A DNA stretch of 64,000 nucleotides from contig NZ_CP108106.1 of assembly GCF_041435195.1 (NCBI RefSeq), positions 2,108,001-2,172,000 on the forward strand, written 5' to 3'. The first letter of the stretch is position 1, and each line of letters begins with the position of its first letter. This DNA is from Streptomyces sp. NBC_00224. Lineage in GTDB: Bacteria > Actinomycetota > Actinomycetes > Streptomycetales > Streptomycetaceae. Positions 1-8,371 of the stretch are shown here, in pieces. A program made the translations under genes and the position numbers. Below the pieces are notes generated by a model that saw nothing but the letters and a program-made list of their open reading frames with translations, was not told the origin of the DNA and did not search any database.

Positions 1-3000
1 CGTGGCGTTGGCCCGGCCGATCGGGTTGTCCAGGAACAGCGTGCCCGCGTGGCGGTGCTTGTCGCGGCCCCGGTCGTTGCTGCGCAGCGCGGCCATCGTG
101 CAGTACAGCGCGATCGCGGCGGTGAGCAGCTGCCCGCCGGAGAACACGTCGCCCATCTGCCCGACCGGGACGCGCTCGGCGCGCAGCACCGCGTCCGGCT
201 TGAGGATCTCCACGGCGATGCCGCGCGGCTCCAGGGCCGCCTGAACTCCCCGCAGCAGCAAGGACATTCCGTCCCGGCGCATGTCGGAGTTCTTCTTCAC
301 GGCCGCGCGCGTCGCCTCGTCGATGACCTCGCCGAGCCTCTCGGTCAGCGTCGCCTGGTCGGGCTCCTCGAAGCGGATCCGCAGGAACTCCTGCCCCGAC
401 CACTCACCGAGCCCCTCCGGCAGCTGCGAGAGCCGCTGGGCCGAGCGCAGCGTGGTCAGCGCCGACTCGACGAGCCCGCGCAGCCGGTCCACGATCGAGT
501 CCCGGTTGCGCTCCAGCTGCTCCAGCTCGTCGGTGAGGACCCGCAGCCGGGGTGCGAACGCCACCGCCCACGAGGCCGCGTGCTCGGGCAGCGCGGCGGC
601 GGGCAGCTCCCGGATCTGCTGGCGGGCGGGGGTGCGCACCTGCTCGTACCGCGTCGCGTTGGCATGCCGGACCAGGATGTCCGAGGCCTCCCTGACGGCG
701 GCCTCGGCGGCCGACAGGTCGCCCGCGCAGCCGCGCAGCGAACGCCGGGCCTCGGCGGCCGACTGCCGGGCCTCGGCCAGCTCGCTGGGGAACGGCTCGG
801 GCGTCTGCTCGTCCTCCTCCTGCTGGTGGTCGCGGAGCAGGTCGCGCAGGAGCGCGGCCGTCTCGTCGAAGCCTCCGGCCCCGTCCTCGGCGGCCCGGTG
901 AGCCTGCAGGAGCTCGGCGTGCGCGGCGCGCGAGGTCTCAAGATCGGCGGTGCGGGCGGCCAGTTCGGCCGTGGCGGTGCGCAGCAGGGCCTGCGCCTGC
1001 TCGGCGTCGCCGGGCACCTGCTCCTCGGGCAGCTCGGTGTGCGCCTCGCCGTCCTCGGGGGCCAGCCGCTCGGCCTCGCCGCGCAGTCGCCCGAGCTGCT
1101 CGCTCGCCGCCGAGGCCCTGGTCTCCAGGAGCTGTACGAGGGATTCGGCGCGGGCCGCGGCGGCCTGCCGGGACGGGCCGTCGGCGCCGTCGGTGCCCTC
1201 CAGGAGCTGGGCGGCGCGGGTGCGGACCTTGTTGGTGAGCCGGTTCAGCTCGGTGAGCGCGGCGCTCTCGTCGCTCTCCGCGCGCGCCTGCTCGGCGCGC
1301 AGATCGGCGCCGACGCCGACCTTCTCGTACAGCTGCGAGGCGGCTCGGTAGGCCTCGCGCAGGGCGGGCAGCGCGGCCTTGGGGGCGGCGCCGTCCGGCT
1401 CCGGCAGGTTCTCCGGCGCGCCCGCGATCTCGGCGCGCTCGGCGCGCAGCGCGCGGGCCGTGCGGTGGGCGTCGTCGGCGGCGCGCTGGGTGGCGCGGCG
1501 GTCCTCGTCGGCGGCCCGGGCGCGCTCCAGGAGCGACTGGGCGCGGGCCTCGGACTCGGCGGCCTCGTCGACGAGTTCGCGCAGGGTGCTCTGCCAGCCC
1601 GCGCGCTCGCGCAGCCGGAAGGCGAGCCCGGCCAGCACGTCGGCGGCGCGGCGGGCGCGCTGGGCGGACTCCTGGCGCTCGTCGCGGACCCGGGCCGCCT
1701 CGGCGGCGGCCTCGTCGGCCTCCGCCCGCTCCGTACGGGCCTCGGTCAGTTCCTCGACGGCGGCGCGGGCGGCTTCGCGCGCGTCCCGCGCGGCCGTGGC
1801 GAGCTCGTCGAGCATCCCGGGCGGGCAGTCGGCGCGCCAGGAGCCGAGCCGCGCGGCGAGCCCCCGGTCGCCCGCGAGGCGCGCGGCCAGGGCGCGGATC
1901 TCCTCGTCGCGGGCGGCGGCGCGGGTGCGCAGCGCCTGCCGCTCCTCGTCGGCGGCGTGCTCGTCGTGCATGGCCGGGTTCGGCGGGACGAGGAACACCT
2001 CGTTCCCGCTCTCGCCCTGCGCGCCCTGTCGGGGCACCGGCGCGAGCAGCGCGGCGGCGGTGCCGACGGCCACCGCGGACCGGGGCAGCAGCGCGGCGCC
2101 GGCCAGCACCTCGCGGGCCCGGACGTGCGAGGCGGGGTCGGTGATCACCACGCCGTCGACCAGCTCGGGCCGGGCCGCGAGCACCGAGGCGTGGTCGGCG
2201 GGGTCGACGGCCTGGGCGAGGTAGCGCCAGCCGGGCAGGGCCGGGATGCCGTGCTCGCCCAAGTACTCGACGGTGGCGAGGACGTCGGGGCCCGGCGGCA
2301 GCAGTCCGCCGTCGCCGAGCGCGCCGAGGATACGGGCGTCGTCGGCGGCGCCGGTCCGCAGCTCGAAGAGCTGCCGCTCGGCGGAGGCGACGTTCTGGTC
2401 GAGGAGCCGGCGCAGATCGTCGGCCTGGCGGTCCAGCTCCTCGGCGGTCAGCGGGGTGTCCGCGCCGTCCGTCCCGAAGTCGGCGGGGGTGCCGCGCACC
2501 GCCGCGTGGACGGCCTCCGCCGCGTACATCGTCGCGTTGCGCGGCAGCGGGACCCCGGCCGCCGGGGCGGACGGGAGGCCGAGAAGCTCCGCGAGGCGTT
2601 CGTCGGCGGCGATCGACTCGGCGGCGCGGTGCTCCGCGTCGTACGCGTTCCCGGCGGCCTCGGCCGCGTCCTGGGCGCGGGCCGCGGCCAGTTCGGCGCG
2701 CGCCTGCTCGGCGGCGGCCTCGCGGGCGCGGTCGGCGGTGGCGCGGGCGCTCTCGCGGGCCGTGTCCCAGGCGGCGACCGCAGTCTTCTCGGCGTCGCTC
2801 GCGGCGAGCGCGGCCCTGGCCGGGTCGGCGTCCGGGGCGCTGTCGTCCAGCCAGCCCGCCCGCACCGCCTCGGCGGTCTCCTGCTCGACCTCGGCGAGGC
2901 GCTGACGCAGATGCCCGGCCTCGCTGCGGGCGCGCTGCGCCTCGGTGGCGGCGGCCGTGGCGTCTCGGTGGGCCGCCTCGCTCGCCTCCTGGAGCGCGGC

Positions 3001-4413
3001 GGACCGCTCCTCCTCCTCGGCCGCGACCCGCTCGCCGTCCTCGGCGGCCGTGTGCAGCGCCCGTACGAGATCGGCGGCGGCGGTGGCGCGGGCGGCGAGC
3101 GCGGGCGCGGCGTCCCGCTCGGCCTCGCGGATCGCGACGGCCACGCGCGCGGAGCGGTCGGCCGCGGCCTTGTGCCGCAGCACCGCCTCGGCGGCCTGCC
3201 AGGCCGAGTGCAGCGTACGGGCGTCGGCCAGCTCGCGGCGCTGGGCGGTGGCGGCCTTCTCGGTGACGGCGAGCGCCAGCGAGGCGTGGCGGTAGGCGAG
3301 TTCGGAGGCGATCAGGGCGCTGCGGCCGCGCGCCTGCTCGGCCTCGGTGACGGTGTGCGCGGCGGCGGTGACCCGGCCGGCCAGGTCGGTGGCGCGCCCG
3401 CGCTCCTGGCCCGCGCGCGCGGAGAGCCTGCGCGCGAGCGTACGCGTACGGCGCTCGGCCCCGGCGTGGATGTCGCGCGCGCGGGAGCGGGCCTCGGCGG
3501 CCTCGACGATCCGGTTGAGCAGGTCCACCGAACCCGCGGTGAAGTCGCGCTCCGCGATCAGTTCGGCGCGGCGGCCCAGCTTGTTACCGAAGCCGCCGAC
3601 CAGGTCCGCGAGGCCGTCGGTGTCCCGGGTGTCGGTGACGGCGCGCAGCAGCAGGTCGGTGAAGTCGGAGTCCTTCTTGACCGCGAAGAGACCGGCCGCC
3701 TCGCCCTCGTCGGCGTTCATCTCGCGCTGGTAGCGGAAGAGTTCGGGGTCCAGGCCCAGGTCGCCCAGGTGCTCGTTCCAGCGGTCGTGGATCTCCTCCC
3801 ACACCACGTCGAGGTGCGGATACGCCTTGCCCGCCTCGGTGACCGCGTCGCGGAAGCCCTTCATGGTGCGGCGCCTGCCCTGGGCGCCGGACGCGCCCTC
3901 GGCGGCCGGGCGCACCGCGCTGGACTCGGCGACCGGCAGCGAGTCGAGGCTGAGGCCGGGGCCGGGCCGGAACGAGTACCAGGCCTCGGCGAACTTCCTC
4001 GGGTCGTTGGAGACCTGCCGCCCGCGCCACTCGCTCACCTTGCCGACCACGACCAGCTCGCCGGTGAGGGTGTGCTGCCACTCCAGGGCGACATGGCCGC
4101 AGTCGTCGGCGAGCAGGAACTTGCGCAGCACGCCGGAGCTGGCGCCGCCGAGGGTGTTGCGGTGGCCGGGCAGCATCACCGAGAAGATCAGCTTGAGCAG
4201 GACGGACTTGCCGCCGCCGTTCTCCAGGAAGAGCACGCCGGCGGGGGCGGGGCGGCGCGGCGGGCCGACCGGCTCGTCCTCGAAGAACTCCGCCTGGGTG
4301 GGCGCCGGGTGGGGCACGGGCGCGCCCACGCCGCGCAGGTCCAGCACGGTGTCGGCGTAACGCGCACCGGCGGGACCGATGGAGTAGAGGCGGACCCGGG
4401 ACAGCTCGTACAT
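1..4413 (-). CDS. JetC/MksB-like SMC ATPase of a Wadjet-type complex (partial, 3' end outside window)
   Basis: Large SMC-like ABC ATPase, the motor of a condensin-like MksBEF/JetABC complex that binds and extrudes DNA; in Wadjet systems it works with the JetD nuclease against plasmids. The frame is open from the ATG at 4413 to the window edge (1471 codons). Near the N terminus (about residues 64-72) is a Walker A variant ENGGGKSVL. At the far end are the ABC signature FSGGQ (about 1424-1428) and a Walker B-like LFLDNPIG (about 1460). The middle is a very long Ala/Glu/Arg/Leu-rich stretch, as expected of SMC coiled-coil arms. The NGGGKS and LFLDNPIG motifs recall the TIGR02680-type ATPases found in Wadjet loci. 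It follows the JetA- and JetB-like genes on the same strand, 94 bp after the latter. A JetD homologue, if present, would lie left of the window. High confidence for an SMC-like ATPase, lower for the Wadjet subtype. Confidence 0.83.
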   Translation of the reverse strand, partial: MYELSRVRLYSIGPAGARYADTVLDLRGVGAPVPHPAPTQAEFFEDEPVGPPRRPAPAGVLFLENGGGKSVLLKLIFSVMLPGHRNTLGGASSGVLRKFLLADDCGHVALEWQHTLTGELVVVGKVSEWRGRQVSNDPRKFAEAWYSFRPGPGLSLDSLPVAESSAVRPAAEGASGAQGRRRTMKGFRDAVTEAGKAYPHLDVVWEEIHDRWNEHLGDLGLDPELFRYQREMNADEGEAAGLFAVKKDSDFTDLLLRAVTDTRDTDGLADLVGGFGNKLGRRAELIAERDFTAGSVDLLNRIVEAAEARSRARDIHAGAERRTRTLARRLSARAGQERGRATDLAGRVTAAAHTVTEAEQARGRSALIASELAYRHASLALAVTEKAATAQRRELADARTLHSAWQAAEAVLRHKAAADRSARVAVAIREAERDAAPALAARATAAADLVRALHTAAEDGERVAAEEEERSAALQEASEAAHRDATAAATEAQRARSEAGHLRQRLAEVEQETAEAVRAGWLDDSAPDADPARAALAASDAEKTAVAAWDTARESARATADRAREAAAEQARAELAAARAQDAAEAAGNAYDAEHRAAESIAADERLAELLGLPSAPAAGVPLPRNATMYAAEAVHAAVRGTPADFGTDGADTPLTAEELDRQADDLRRLLDQNVASAERQLFELRTGAADDARILGALGDGGLLPPGPDVLATVEYLGEHGIPALPGWRYLAQAVDPADHASVLAARPELVDGVVITDPASHVRAREVLAGAALLPRSAVAVGTAAALLAPVPRQGAQGESGNEVFLVPPNPAMHDEHAADEERQALRTRAAARDEEIRALAARLAGDRGLAARLGSWRADCPPGMLDELATAARDAREAARAAVEELTEARTERAEADEAAAEAARVRDERQESAQRARRAADVLAGLAFRLRERAGWQSTLRELVDEAAESEARAQSLLERARAADEDRRATQRAADDAHRTARALRAERAEIAGAPENLPEPDGAAPKAALPALREAYRAASQLYEKVGVGADLRAEQARAESDESAALTELNRLTNKVRTRAAQLLEGTDGADGPSRQAAAARAESLVQLLETRASAASEQLGRLRGEAERLAPEDGEAHTELPEEQVPGDAEQAQALLRTATAELAARTADLETSRAAHAELLQAHRAAEDGAGGFDETAALLRDLLRDHQQEEDEQTPEPFPSELAEARQSAAEARRSLRGCAGDLSAAEAAVREASDILVRHANATRYEQVRTPARQQIRELPAAALPEHAASWAVAFAPRLRVLTDELEQLERNRDSIVDRLRGLVESALTTLRSAQRLSQLPEGLGEWSGQEFLRIRFEEPDQATLTERLGEVIDEATRAAVKKNSDMRRDGMSLLLRGVQAALEPRGIAVEILKPDAVLRAERVPVGQMGDVFSGGQLLTAAIALYCTMAALRSNDRGRDKHRHAGTLFLDNPIGRANAT

Positions 4414-4444
4414 GGCGGACTCTCGTAGATGTGGCGGAGGTGGG

Positions 4445-4504
4445 GGTGTTCTGTTGCGGAGTGTTCTGTTGCGGGGTGTTCTGCTGCGAGGAGTTCTTTT
4501 GCGG
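4445..4504. repeat. Four tandem 15-bp repeats between the jetB- and jetC-like genes
   Basis: Four consecutive 15-bp units (4445-4459, 4460-4474, 4475-4489, 4490-4504) of consensus GGTGTTCTGTTGCGG; the first two differ at one base and the others diverge by two to four bases. They start three bases after the jetB-like stop codon. The period is a multiple of three: in the jetB frame beyond the stop they read as PQQNT-type pentapeptides. Confidence 0.9.
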
Positions 4505-4507
4505 GGG

Positions 4508-5407
4508 TCAGGCGTGGAACGGGAGCCCGGCGTCGGCGGCCAGGTCGAGGTCGTCGCCGTCGGGGGGCGGCAGCAGGGTCGCGCTGCCGTCGCTCACCGC
4601 GACCACCCCGAGCTCCAGGAGCTCGGTGAGCGCGGCGGTGCCGGCCATGTCGCGGACCTGGAGCTGGTAGCGGGCGGTGGTGCGGTACGCGCCGCCCGCG
4701 TCGTCGCCGGTCCGCTGGAGGAAGCCGGACTCGGTGAGGAACGCGACGGCCTTGGCCACGATGCCGGTGGTGGATCCGGCGAGGCGGCGGGCGTCCTTGG
4801 TGGCGCCGGTCGAGCTGCGCCGGGCGTAGATGCGCCAGGCGGCCTCCAGGCCGGGGGCGCCGGTCTCCGGGTCGGTGTTCTCGCCCTGCTCGGCGGCGCG
4901 CTCCTCCAGACGGCGACAGGCCTGGCGTACGAACGCGTCGACGCCGTTGACCGTGATCCGCCCGATGTAGCCGTCGTCGGCCAGGTCCTCGGGGCGGGGG
5001 AAGGCCATCGCGGCGACGGCGAGGTGCGCGAGGCCGTGCAGGAAGCGGTCCGCCGAGTCGGTGGCGGCGCGGCGGGCGTAGTCGCCCATGCGGACGGCGA
5101 AGACGGAGTCCTCGGCGGCCGTCACGGCCATGCCGGCGCGGGGCGAGACCTCCAGGACGACGAGCCCGAGGCCCGCGGCGACGGCGTCCGCGAGCCTGGC
5201 GAACGCGGGGTCCTCGCGGTGGCGGCGGAGCAGTTCCGCGTACTCCGCGTCGCGGGCGGGGAGCAGTTTGGGCTGGAGCCCGAAGGCGACGAGGCGGGCG
5301 GCGTCGGCGGCGTCACCGGGGGTGATCCGCCGCTCGCCCCCGTCCCGGGGCACCTCGCCGACACCGTCGCCGGCCTCGGGCTCACGCTCGGGGTGGTGGT
5401 CGGTCAC
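4508..5407 (-). CDS. JetB/MksE-like subunit of a Wadjet-type complex
   Basis: Predicted small kleisin-associated (MksE/JetB-type) subunit of the SMC-like complex. The protein is 299 aa with an acidic N terminus (about 25 residues, DHHPEREPEAGDG) and then a compact mainly helical part with no membrane segment or signal peptide, consistent with a cytosolic winged-helix subunit. The start is a GTG preceded by a good ribosome site (AAGGAG, 7 nt upstream). It lies 282 bp after the JetA-like gene and 94 bp before the JetC-like ATPase, all on the minus strand, which is the canonical A-B-C order. I recognise it mainly from position, size and composition; sequence alone gives no diagnostic motif. Immediately downstream is the 15-bp tandem repeat, so a slightly longer ancestral reading frame is possible. 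Confidence 0.6.
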   Translation of the reverse strand: MTDHHPEREPEAGDGVGEVPRDGGERRITPGDAADAARLVAFGLQPKLLPARDAEYAELLRRHREDPAFARLADAVAAGLGLVVLEVSPRAGMAVTAAEDSVFAVRMGDYARRAATDSADRFLHGLAHLAVAAMAFPRPEDLADDGYIGRITVNGVDAFVRQACRRLEERAAEQGENTDPETGAPGLEAAWRIYARRSSTGATKDARRLAGSTTGIVAKAVAFLTESGFLQRTGDDAGGAYRTTARYQLQVRDMAGTAALTELLELGVVAVSDGSATLLPPPDGDDLDLAADAGLPFHA

Positions 5408-5580
5408 GGGGGGCTCCTTGGGGGGTGTTCGTTCTTGGTGCGGTGGGGGGGCGGTGGGTGCGGTGCGGGTGGGCGGCGCCTGCGGCGGGCCTGTCCCCCG
5501 CCCCGCCCCTTCCCTAAAGCCCTGGGCGGGCGGCCGGGGGCTGCGCCCCTGGGGCCGGAATTCGTCTGCGGGTCGGTGGG

Positions 5581-5631
5581 GGCTGGTCGCGCAGTTCCCC
5601 GCGCCCCTTGAATGCCGCTGCGCGACCAGCC
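5581..5631. repeat. Streptomyces intergenic palindromic repeat (14-bp stem hairpin)
   Basis: Perfect 14-bp inverted repeat GGCTGGTCGCGCAG (5581-5594) and CTGCGCGACCAGCC (5618-5631) with a 23-nt loop containing TTCCCCGCGCCCC. This sequence type is familiar as a widely dispersed intergenic repeat in Streptomyces. It lies in the 282-bp gap between the JetA- and JetB-like genes and could stabilise or process the jetA transcript end. The rest of the gap (5408-5580) is a G-rich and C-rich low-complexity tract with no reading frame I would defend. Confidence 0.75.
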
Positions 5632-5689
5632 GCAGAGGGCCCGCAGGCGAACGGGGACCGGGGCGCAGCGCAGAAGCGGGGTGGGGCCA

Positions 5690-7213
5690 TCACGCCGCCT
5701 CCCGGGCCGCCGCCATCCCCGCCGCGTCCAGCCGGGCCGTCCCCACGATCAGGTCCGCCCCGCCGAACTCCGGGTCGTCCAGCTGCGTCCCGTCGTCGAC
5801 GGCGAACAGCAGCCGCTCCTCGCCCTGCCGGTACGCCGTACCGACCGGCGGGCTCGCCGCGTGCACCGCGAGCAGTGCGACCAGGTACGGCAGCTCCGGG
5901 TCGAGCCCGCGCGCCTCGGCGAGCAGGCCGGACAGCCGACGCGGCGCGTCGTGTTCCAGGTCGAGCAGCTCCATCGCCGTCGCCAGCTGCTCCTCACTGA
6001 AGCGGCTGTCGTCCGGCGTGGCGATCAGATCGGGCTCGGGCATCTCCGCACCGAGGTGCTCCCGCTCTATCGGAGGCGTGAGCAGTATGTCCACGAGGTC
6101 CGACACCCGCACCGACACCGGCGTCCGCAGCCCTGTCCCGCGCGCGAAGAACGCGTCCGTCACCCGCGTCGCGTCCTCGACCGGCAGCGGCAGCAGTGGC
6201 GCGACCAGCTGCCCGTACAGGTCGAGGCCGGTCCGGGCGGCCGGGCGCGCGAACGCCTGGCGGTCCTGCTCGGCGCGGAACAGCGGCCCGGCCTCCAGGA
6301 GGCGCGACTGCAGCTGGGTGTGGCGCCGGATGCAGTCCTTGACGATGTCGACGAGCTCGGCGGCCCGCCGCTTGTGCTCGGGCTCCTCCGCCTCGTCCCG
6401 GGCCTTGCGGATGTTGGTCAGGATCGCGTTCTCGTGCCGGTAGCGGTCGGCCACGTGGTCGAGCGCCTCCGCGATCATGTCCGGGACCGCGTTCAGCCAG
6501 TCGACCGCGCGGACGTTGCGCCGGGTCGCCTCCAGGGTGCGGCGCAGGGTCTCCGCGTACTGCACGGTCCGGTAGCGCGCCTGCTCGGCGGCGAGCTGGG
6601 CGTCGGCCAGCCTGCCCCGGCTGATCAGCACCTCCAGCTTCACCTCGGCGGCGATCTGGGCGCTGGTGACATCCGTGTCGAGCGCGCCCACCAGCACGTT
6701 CACGGCCTCGTCCGTCGTACGGAGGTAGACGCTGCCCCCGTACCCCGGGACCTCTTCGATCAGCTTGAAGTCGTAGTCCCGGCGCACATAGACGCCGTCC
6801 GGGCTGAACGTCCCGTACACCGCGCGGAAGCCGCGGTCCACGCTGCCGACGTTGATCAGGTTCTCCAGGACCCAGCGGGCCACCCGCTCGTGCTCGGCGG
6901 CGGGGCGGCCCGGCGCCTGCGCGGCGACCCTCGGGATCAGCCTGGCCACTATCTGCTCGTGGTCGGCGCCCGTGTCGAAGTCCATGTTCAGCGTGATGAG
7001 GTCGATCGAGGCGAGGGCGACCTCCGCCATCGCGTAGACCGAGTACTCGCCCGCGAGGTTCGCCTTGCGCACGTCCAGGTCGTGCAGCGGGGCGGTGCAG
7101 GCGAGCGCGCGAAGCCTGCGCGCCAGCCCCTCGTCGGCGGCCGGGCCCGGTGCCGGGCGCGGCCCCGCGCTGAGCTGGGGCGGAACGGGTTCCGTCGAGG
7201 CAGGCGAAGTCAC
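5690..7213 (-). CDS. JetA/MksF-like kleisin subunit of a Wadjet-type complex
   Basis: Predicted kleisin-like first subunit of the SMC complex, 507 aa. After a Pro/Ala-rich N terminus it has an ordered N-terminal part (LDVRKANLAGEYSVYAMAEV, then ERVARWVLENLIN, as in winged-helix kleisin ends), a long charged helical middle (about residues 190-330, many Arg/Glu/Ala/Gln) and a C-terminal helical domain. There is no signal peptide or membrane segment. I chose the GTG at 7213: a TAATCT -10 box ends seven nucleotides upstream and no Shine-Dalgarno is seen, so the mRNA may be leaderless. It is the promoter-proximal gene of the operon with the JetB- and JetC-like genes. Assignment as JetA/MksF rests on gene order, size and kleisin-like architecture; no database search was possible. 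Confidence 0.6.
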   Translation of the reverse strand: MTSPASTEPVPPQLSAGPRPAPGPAADEGLARRLRALACTAPLHDLDVRKANLAGEYSVYAMAEVALASIDLITLNMDFDTGADHEQIVARLIPRVAAQAPGRPAAEHERVARWVLENLINVGSVDRGFRAVYGTFSPDGVYVRRDYDFKLIEEVPGYGGSVYLRTTDEAVNVLVGALDTDVTSAQIAAEVKLEVLISRGRLADAQLAAEQARYRTVQYAETLRRTLEATRRNVRAVDWLNAVPDMIAEALDHVADRYRHENAILTNIRKARDEAEEPEHKRRAAELVDIVKDCIRRHTQLQSRLLEAGPLFRAEQDRQAFARPAARTGLDLYGQLVAPLLPLPVEDATRVTDAFFARGTGLRTPVSVRVSDLVDILLTPPIEREHLGAEMPEPDLIATPDDSRFSEEQLATAMELLDLEHDAPRRLSGLLAEARGLDPELPYLVALLAVHAASPPVGTAYRQGEERLLFAVDDGTQLDDPEFGGADLIVGTARLDAAGMAAAREAA

Positions 7214-7220
7214 GCTGCAC

Positions 7221-7251
7221 AGATTAGGTCCTCGCACTGACAACGGTCGAA
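7221..7251 (-). promoter_or_regulatory. Putative promoter for the jetABC-like operon
   Basis: On the minus strand a -10 box TAATCT (7226-7221) is preceded by TTCGAC (7251-7246) at 19 bp. The expected transcription start falls on or next to the GTG at 7213, predicting a leaderless mRNA. The -35 match and spacing are only fair. Confidence 0.4.
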
Positions 7252-7294
7252 ACGGCGCAGATACGACCGCCCGGCCGCCGCCCCCGCCGCCCAG

Positions 7295-7479
7295 GGCCTG
7301 TCCGGTGGATCTGGTCGGCACGCGCGGCCCTGGTGCGCCCATCTGCCGCGTTGTCGTCAGTTGCCGACGCTCCGCGTCGACGCCCTCCTCCGCCTTGCAG
7401 CTGGACCCACCAGACCCCCGCTCACCAGCACCAAAAAAGGCACCCCGAGCCGAAGCCGACCAGATCCACCGGACAGGCC
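7295..7479. mobile_element. MITE-like element, copy A (185 bp)
   Basis: Non-coding element with perfect 25-bp terminal inverted repeats: GGCCTGTCCGGTGGATCTGG... at 7295-7319 and its reverse complement at 7455-7479. It is flanked by CCAG (7291-7294) and CTAG (7480-7483), a possible imperfect 4-bp target duplication of the CTAG/YTAR type used by IS5-family elements. The interior carries no transposase. A related copy in the opposite orientation lies at 36389-36642. The right flank CTAG supplies the TAG stop of the fadR-type gene. The left end is about 80 bp upstream of the jetA-like start. Confidence 0.75.
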
Positions 7480-8184
7480 CTAGTCGCCGGCCGCCACCAG
7501 CCCCGCGTACGCCTCCACCAACTGCCTCCGGGAGTCGTCGAGATAGTCGGCCAGCAGCCGGACCGCCCCGTTCCGCTCGCCCGACCGCAGCGCTTCCAGA
7601 ATCTCCCGGTTCCGTATGAGATAGGGCTGATGGAGCCGTTTCGGGTCGTCCACCACATGGAAGGCGAGCCGCAGTTCGGCCAGGACGCCGCGCATCAGCT
7701 CGTCCGTGCGCGCGCTGCCCGCGAGGCCGACGAGCTCCCGGTGGAAGTGGATGTTGGCGGTGGAGACGCCCTTCCAGTCGTGGCGGCGGGCCGCCCGCTC
7801 CCCGCCCGCCACCGCCGCGTCCAGCGTCTCCAGCGCGTACGGGGGCCTGCCGAGGCCCTGGACGACGGCGCACTCGACCAGGCGCCTGGTCCGGTAGATG
7901 TCCTCGACGTCCTCGACCGCCAGGACCCGCACGAACACCCCGCGGTTGAGCTCGTGGACCAGCAGCCGCTCGTGGCTCAGCAGCCGGAACGCCTCGCGCA
8001 GTGTGTTGCGCGAGACCCCGAGCGCCTTGCCGATGCTGTCCTCCGCGAGGCGCTCCCCCGGCGGGAAGTAGCCCTCGGCGATGCGGCCGCGCAGGATGTC
8101 CGCGACGCGCTCGGCCGTACTGGTGCGGCCGAGCAGCGGGCGGTCCTCCGCCAGCCCGCCGACCTCGGACTCCGTCGTTCCCAC
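7480..8184 (-). CDS. FadR-subfamily GntR transcriptional regulator
   Basis: DNA-binding regulator, 234 aa. The N-terminal winged helix (about residues 18-85) contains the GntR pattern ADILRGRIAEGYFPPGERL and the recognition helix region GVSRNTLREAFRLL. The C-terminal FCD ligand-binding domain has the metal/ligand histidines in IHFHRELV and a conserved Arg/Asp helix bundle. The start is a GTG after GGGGA. It is divergent from the MFS-pxpABC operon, so it probably controls 5-oxoproline (or a related organic acid) uptake and hydrolysis and itself; the palindrome at 8289-8305 is the likely operator. Its TAG stop lies exactly in the CTAG flank of MITE copy A, so its last residues may have been altered by the insertion. 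Confidence 0.85.
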   Translation of the reverse strand: MGTTESEVGGLAEDRPLLGRTSTAERVADILRGRIAEGYFPPGERLAEDSIGKALGVSRNTLREAFRLLSHERLLVHELNRGVFVRVLAVEDVEDIYRTRRLVECAVVQGLGRPPYALETLDAAVAGGERAARRHDWKGVSTANIHFHRELVGLAGSARTDELMRGVLAELRLAFHVVDDPKRLHQPYLIRNREILEALRSGERNGAVRLLADYLDDSRRQLVEAYAGLVAAGD

Positions 8185-8288
8185 GGCATCCCCACTCCCC
8201 CGCCGGGCTCCCGGCGACGCACGGCTTCCATCGTAGAAGGACTGCAGGGGAGCGGGGGACGAAAGAACGTGCCGACACGACTCTTGTC

Positions 8289-8305
8289 GGATTGTTCAAC
8301 GATCC
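8289..8305. promoter_or_regulatory. Candidate operator of the FadR-type regulator
   Basis: Near-perfect 17-bp inverted repeat GGATTGTTCAACGATCC in the 187-bp divergent intergenic region. Arms match GGAT-GTT/AAC-ATCC with asymmetry only at three central or spacer positions. Its GTT...AAC core resembles FadR-type GntR operators. It sits 66 bp before the MFS start. Confidence 0.6.
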
Positions 8306-8371
8306 TCTAACTTGGGCGTCACCGCACAGCCCCACCACACCCCCCGCGCACGCTCCCCCTGCGAGGTGCAG

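Noticed and set aside
49..4428. Very long plus-strand reading frame antisense to the JetC-like gene
   Set aside because: Composition is Gly/Arg/Gln/Leu low complexity with no motifs; the minus strand carries Walker A, SGGQ and Walker B motifs. Long antisense frames are normal in high-GC DNA.
4445..4504. CRISPR-like or minisatellite array
   Set aside because: Units are only 15 bp and directly tandem without spacers; it is a short tandem repeat.
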